A stretch of DNA of 64,000 nucleotides from Emticicia aquatilis (GTDB taxonomy: Bacteria > Bacteroidota > Bacteroidia > Cytophagales > Spirosomataceae): the NCBI RefSeq assembly GCF_014644295.1, contig NZ_BMKK01000005.1, positions 496,001 to 560,000 of the forward strand. Direction: 5' to 3'. The notes below the pieces were generated by a model, which saw only the letters and a program-made list of their open reading frames with translations, had not been told where the DNA came from and did no database searches. This document shows positions 60,998 to 64,000 of the stretch, in pieces. The translations under genes and the position numbers were made by a program. Position 1 is the first letter of the stretch, and each line of letters opens with the position of its first letter.

Positions 60998-63055
60998 ATG
61001 AAAAAGACAAATTTGTGGCAGCACATCTGCACACTGCTGCTATGTATGAGTGTAATCGCACCAACTTCGGCACAATGGCAAATCTCAGCAAAAAACTTCG
61101 ACCCCAACAATTATTACGGTGTAACAGTAGCCAATGGTATGGTCGGAATCACTTCGTCGCCTGACCCACTCAAAGTAAAAGAAATCGTACTAAATGGCAC
61201 ATTTGATACCTACGGGCGTGGACGTGTGGCCAATATCATGAAAGTTTTTGAATTTGCGAATATGGAGTTAATTATTGATAATCAACTAATTAACCGTAAT
61301 AATGTCAGCAATTTCGTACAAACGATTGATATGCAAAATGCGATTTTTACTACCACTTTTGATATGGGCAGTAAGGCATCAATCAAGTCAAATGTACTTG
61401 CACTTCGCCATTTACCACATTCGGCATTGATTGAAATGGAGATTTCGGCTAAGCAGGATATCGAATTTACACCCATCAGTATCATGCAAACGCCCGATAT
61501 GCTGCGTGATGTAAAGAATTTCTTTCATACCATCGACCGCCCTCACTCATTGATTCCATTGATGACTTCGGTAGCAAAAACACCTACGGGAAAACACACG
61601 ATTGCGGCATCAAATTCTTTTTTATTTGAAGAAGAGCGAGGAAAAGAGCCACAATTGATTCACGAAGAATGGGATAACGGAATGCACCGCATGAAGTTTA
61701 CTAAAAAATTGAAAGCGGGCGAAACCTATAAGTTTTCGGTGGTTGGTTCAGTAATTTCGACGGCCCACGTAACCGACCCACATAACGAAGCTGAGCGTCT
61801 GACAATCTTTGCGGCACTCGAAAAACGTGAGCGTTTACTCAAAAAACATAAAGAAGCATGGGCAAAACTTTGGGAGTCAGATATTATCATTGAAGGTGAT
61901 GAAGAAGCTCAACGTGCGGCACGTTTTTCATTGTATAACCTGTACTCGTTTTGTCGTGAAGGTCAAGCGTATAGCCTTTCGCCAATGGGTTTGTCGGGCT
62001 TAGGATATAACGGACACGTATTTTGGGATACCGAAATCTGGATGTATCCTCCACTATTGGCCATGAAACCTGAGTTGGCCAAATCATTGCTCGAATATCG
62101 TTTTGAGCGTTTGGAAGCTGCCAAATACAACGCCAAAGCACACGGCTATCAAGGAGCGATGTTTCCGTGGGAATCTGATGATTCGGGGCAGGAATCAACG
62201 CCTGTATGGGCTTTAACGGGACCATTTCAGCACCATATCACAGGCGATGTTGGTTTTGCTTTCTGGAAGTATTATCAGGTTACGAAAGATAAAAATTGGT
62301 TGAAAGAACGTGGATACCCAATGCTAAAAGAAGTGGCCGATTTTTGGACAAGCCGAGTGGAAAAAGGAAGCGATGGAAAGTATCATATTATCAATGTAGT
62401 GTGTGCTGACGAATGGGCAGAAAACGTTGATGACAATGCTTATACGAATGGTATGGCAAAAGAGGTTTTAGGCTACGCCAATCAAGCAGCCAAAGAACTC
62501 GGCCTTCCCGAAAATCCAAAATGGAAAGAAGTTCAAGAAGGAATCGTGATTTTGAAGTTTCCAGATGGCACAACTCGTGAACACGCTACTTATAACGGCG
62601 AGCCTATCAAACAAGGCGATGTAAATTTGCTCTCTTACCCAATGAAACAAATCACTGACCCAGCTACTATCAAGAAAGATTTAGATTTCTATTGGAAAGT
62701 TTTGGCCGATAATCTTCCAGGAAGAAAAGGACAAAGCCCAGCAATGGCACATGGTGTGTTTTCTATCTTAAATGCTCGTTTGGGAGATACCGAAACTGCC
62801 TACAAACAATACATGGATAGTTATAAACCTAACGAAGTTCCACCATTTGGAGTTCTGGCCGAAACGGCTGGTGGAACAAATCCATACTTCTCGACAGGTG
62901 CGGGTGGATATTTACAAACACTCATCAACGGCTGGGGTGGACTTGATTTTACTGATGCAGGAATCATCCAACTAAAAACCAAACTTCCAAAACAATGGAA
63001 ATCGTTGACTTTGAAAGGTGTTGGAGTTGATAAAAAGACTTTTGTAGTGAAGTAA
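60998..63055 (+). CDS. secreted GH65-family glycoside hydrolase/phosphorylase-like enzyme
   Basis: This encodes 685 residues with a signal peptide (ICTLLLCMSVIAPTSAQ). An N-terminal beta-sandwich (~25-265) precedes the (alpha/alpha)6 catalytic barrel. LGYNGHVFWDTEIWMYPPLLAM, AMFPWESDDSGQES and CADEWAENVDDNAYTN, with catalytic Glu472, match GH65. The closest recalled relatives are the protein-glucosylgalactosylhydroxylysine glucosidase group (FWD.EIWM.P, ...YTN). Most bacterial GH65 phosphorylases are cytosolic; this one is exported, so hydrolysis in the periplasm is more likely. No SusCD pair adjoins it. A terminator follows. Confidence 0.88.
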   Translation: MKKTNLWQHICTLLLCMSVIAPTSAQWQISAKNFDPNNYYGVTVANGMVGITSSPDPLKVKEIVLNGTFDTYGRGRVANIMKVFEFANMELIIDNQLINRNNVSNFVQTIDMQNAIFTTTFDMGSKASIKSNVLALRHLPHSALIEMEISAKQDIEFTPISIMQTPDMLRDVKNFFHTIDRPHSLIPLMTSVAKTPTGKHTIAASNSFLFEEERGKEPQLIHEEWDNGMHRMKFTKKLKAGETYKFSVVGSVISTAHVTDPHNEAERLTIFAALEKRERLLKKHKEAWAKLWESDIIIEGDEEAQRAARFSLYNLYSFCREGQAYSLSPMGLSGLGYNGHVFWDTEIWMYPPLLAMKPELAKSLLEYRFERLEAAKYNAKAHGYQGAMFPWESDDSGQESTPVWALTGPFQHHITGDVGFAFWKYYQVTKDKNWLKERGYPMLKEVADFWTSRVEKGSDGKYHIINVVCADEWAENVDDNAYTNGMAKEVLGYANQAAKELGLPENPKWKEVQEGIVILKFPDGTTREHATYNGEPIKQGDVNLLSYPMKQITDPATIKKDLDFYWKVLADNLPGRKGQSPAMAHGVFSILNARLGDTETAYKQYMDSYKPNEVPPFGVLAETAGGTNPYFSTGAGGYLQTLINGWGGLDFTDAGIIQLKTKLPKQWKSLTLKGVGVDKKTFVVK

Positions 63056-63075
63056 AATTATTTAGTTAAGATTCG

Positions 63076-63108
63076 AAAACCTCAGCGTTTAAATACGCTG
63101 AGGTTTTT
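63076..63108 (+). terminator. intrinsic terminator after the GH65 gene
   Basis: AAAACCTCAGCGT pairs perfectly with ACGCTGAGGTTTT, loop TTAAAT, then a T-rich tail. Confidence 0.9.
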
Positions 63109-63137
63109 ATTTTACTACCAAAATCCAAAAGGAAACG

Positions 63138-63168
63138 ACGTTGGCAAGGCTCTGAACCTTGCCGACGT
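63138..63168. repeat. REP-like palindrome, GGCAAGG family
   Basis: ACGTTGGCAAGG (63138-63149) pairs with CCTTGCCGACGT (63157-63168), one G-T pair and a CTCTGAA loop. It lies between two convergent terminators and is not needed by either. Confidence 0.7.
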
Positions 63169-63201
63169 TAAAGATATTACGATTTGATATATAACTACAC
63201 A

Positions 63202-63233
63202 AAAAGAGGAATACCTTTCGATATTCCTCTTTT
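63202..63233 (-). terminator. intrinsic terminator of the PpiD-like gene
   Basis: AAAAGAGGAATA (63202-63213) pairs perfectly with TATTCCTCTTTT (63222-63233). Read on the minus strand it ends in a T run, 24 bases after the stop at 63258. Confidence 0.85.
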
Positions 63234-63257
63234 CTAAATTTTATTTTCTAAGATATA

Positions 63258-64000
63258 TCAGAAGAATTTAGCTCTGTTATCTTTGATATTTGCGTTGTCA
63301 CGAATTGCTTGGTTAGCCATGTACGATACCCCATAACCACCGTTGCGTTGCATAACTTGGTTTTTGTATTGCGTATAGTCTGCAATTTCAGGAGCTTTTG
63401 TAAGTTTAGTTGTTTCAACTACAAATACACCGTTTTCACCAACAAATGGCTTAGAACGTTTGCCTGTTTGCAAACTGAAGATTTTACCAACAGCTACTGG
63501 GTCAATACCTGGAGATGTCAACATACCTGTTGCCAAGTTGATGTTTGACGCAGTTTCTACTAAAGCACCTGCACCATATTTTTGAGCAACTTGCTCTAAA
63601 GAACCCGATGGGTTTCCAAGTTTTTTCAAGATTTGCTCAGCTTTGATTTCGTTACGAACTTTAGCAGTAATCGCATCTTTGAAGTCGTCAGCTTTAGGGC
63701 TATCTTTTTCTGTTTTAGCAGTTACAGCCGCAATGATAAAGTTATCACCAACTTCAAATACACGGTCAGAAACTTTACCTACTTTCGTGTCATCGTTAAA
63801 TGCCCACAATACAACCTCACGTGCGTTTTGGATAGTATTGAACGTTGATGCTTCTGGGAAAATCTTATCAGCTTTCAAGATAACCAATTTACCATCTTTT
63901 TTCACAGCAGCTTCAAATTCTTCTTTTGAGCTACAACTTGCACGTAATGTTTCAGCTTTTTGGTAGATAGCATTTCTTGTGCTTTCACTTGCTTGCAACT
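63258..64000 (-). CDS. C-terminal part of a PpiD/SurA-like peptidyl-prolyl isomerase
   Basis: Only the last ~247 residues are in the window, and the gene continues beyond 64000. It shows the PpiD-type C-terminal region: LRASCSSKEEFEAAVKKDG, FNTIQNAREVVLWAFNDDTKVGKVSDRVFEVGDNFIIAAVTAKTEKDSPKADDFKDAI and QIAKYGAG-type helices. The parvulin domain before it is probably beyond the edge. Family members are inner-membrane periplasmic chaperones for exported proteins. A perfect terminator follows the stop. Confidence 0.78.
   Translation of the reverse strand, partial: LQASESTRNAIYQKAETLRASCSSKEEFEAAVKKDGKLVILKADKIFPEASTFNTIQNAREVVLWAFNDDTKVGKVSDRVFEVGDNFIIAAVTAKTEKDSPKADDFKDAITAKVRNEIKAEQILKKLGNPSGSLEQVAQKYGAGALVETASNINLATGMLTSPGIDPVAVGKIFSLQTGKRSKPFVGENGVFVVETTKLTKAPEIADYTQYKNQVMQRNGGYGVSYMANQAIRDNANIKDNRAKFF

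Noticed and set aside
1-64000. Prophage, restriction or other defence system, or intact insertion sequence
   Set aside because: No integrase, transposase, phage structural, restriction or cas gene was found. The HNH pair alone is too little to call a defence system.
1-64000. tRNA or rRNA genes
   Set aside because: No stretch with tRNA cloverleaf features or conserved rRNA sequence was noticed; a tRNAscan-type search would be needed to be sure.

Overview
The window looks like ordinary chromosome from a Bacteroidota bacterium, most likely order Cytophagales; my impression is of an Emticicia/Flectobacillus/Arcicella-like organism, but the genus is a guess. Evidence: AT-rich DNA, promoters of the TTTG-N19/20-TAnnTTTG type, a DUF4295 small gene behind rpmG, a type IX secretion PorZ protein with a C-terminal sorting domain, LytS/LytTR signalling, ECF sigma factors paired with membrane-barrel proteins, and many thioredoxin-like lipoproteins. 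No rRNA, tRNA, CRISPR array, prophage or intact insertion sequence was seen.

Layout. 0-4.4 kb: small orphan proteins leading into a LytS-type kinase and LytTR regulator. 4.5-7.3 kb: lutABC lactate oxidation operon (minus). 7.3-15.4 kb: a proteasome-like Ntn-hydrolase, a palindromic repeat cluster, L-rhamnose isomerase, PnuC, a divergent HxlR/DoxX pair and a very large NtrY-like kinase. 15.5-26.5 kb: an IscA-like protein without its CxC tail, a first ECF sigma + dual-membrane anti-sigma-like pair, three thioredoxin-fold proteins, isochorismate synthase, an outer-membrane barrel and another ECF sigma factor with an overlapping small gene. 26.7-35.7 kb: a membrane protein, a GT2 glycosyltransferase, PorZ, an M1 peptidase, DinB, an alpha/beta hydrolase and its TetR neighbour. 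35.9-43 kb: phosphoesterase, Crp/Fnr, SDR, sigma-54, L33 and a redoxin-DUF3738 fusion. 43-55 kb: oxidoreductase, an alpha-toroid protein with a terpene-cyclase-like motif, the his genes hisF/hisA/hisH interrupted by an acetyltransferase and an HNH pair, dGTPase, MFS exporter, HHH-barrel protein and a BadF-type kinase. 55-64 kb: glnS, a LolA-like protein, the second sigma + anti-sigma-like pair, a cytochrome c fusion, a secreted GH65 enzyme and the end of a PpiD-like chaperone (cut by the window edge).

Two themes stand out. First, two separate loci (17.2-19.4 and 57.8-60.0 kb) encode an ECF sigma factor directly followed by a protein with a cytosolic N-terminus, one membrane helix, a long low-complexity linker and a C-terminal beta-barrel. 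This matches the Dma (dual membrane-spanning anti-sigma) concept described in Bacteroides. Second, the window is peppered with REP-like palindromes of at least six sequence families. Several sit exactly at gene ends: they supply the TAG stop codon of three genes and encode the C-terminal residues of PnuC, the cytochrome c protein and the alpha-toroid protein, the last of which also carries two in-frame internal copies. No REP-associated transposase lies in the window, so mobility is inferred.
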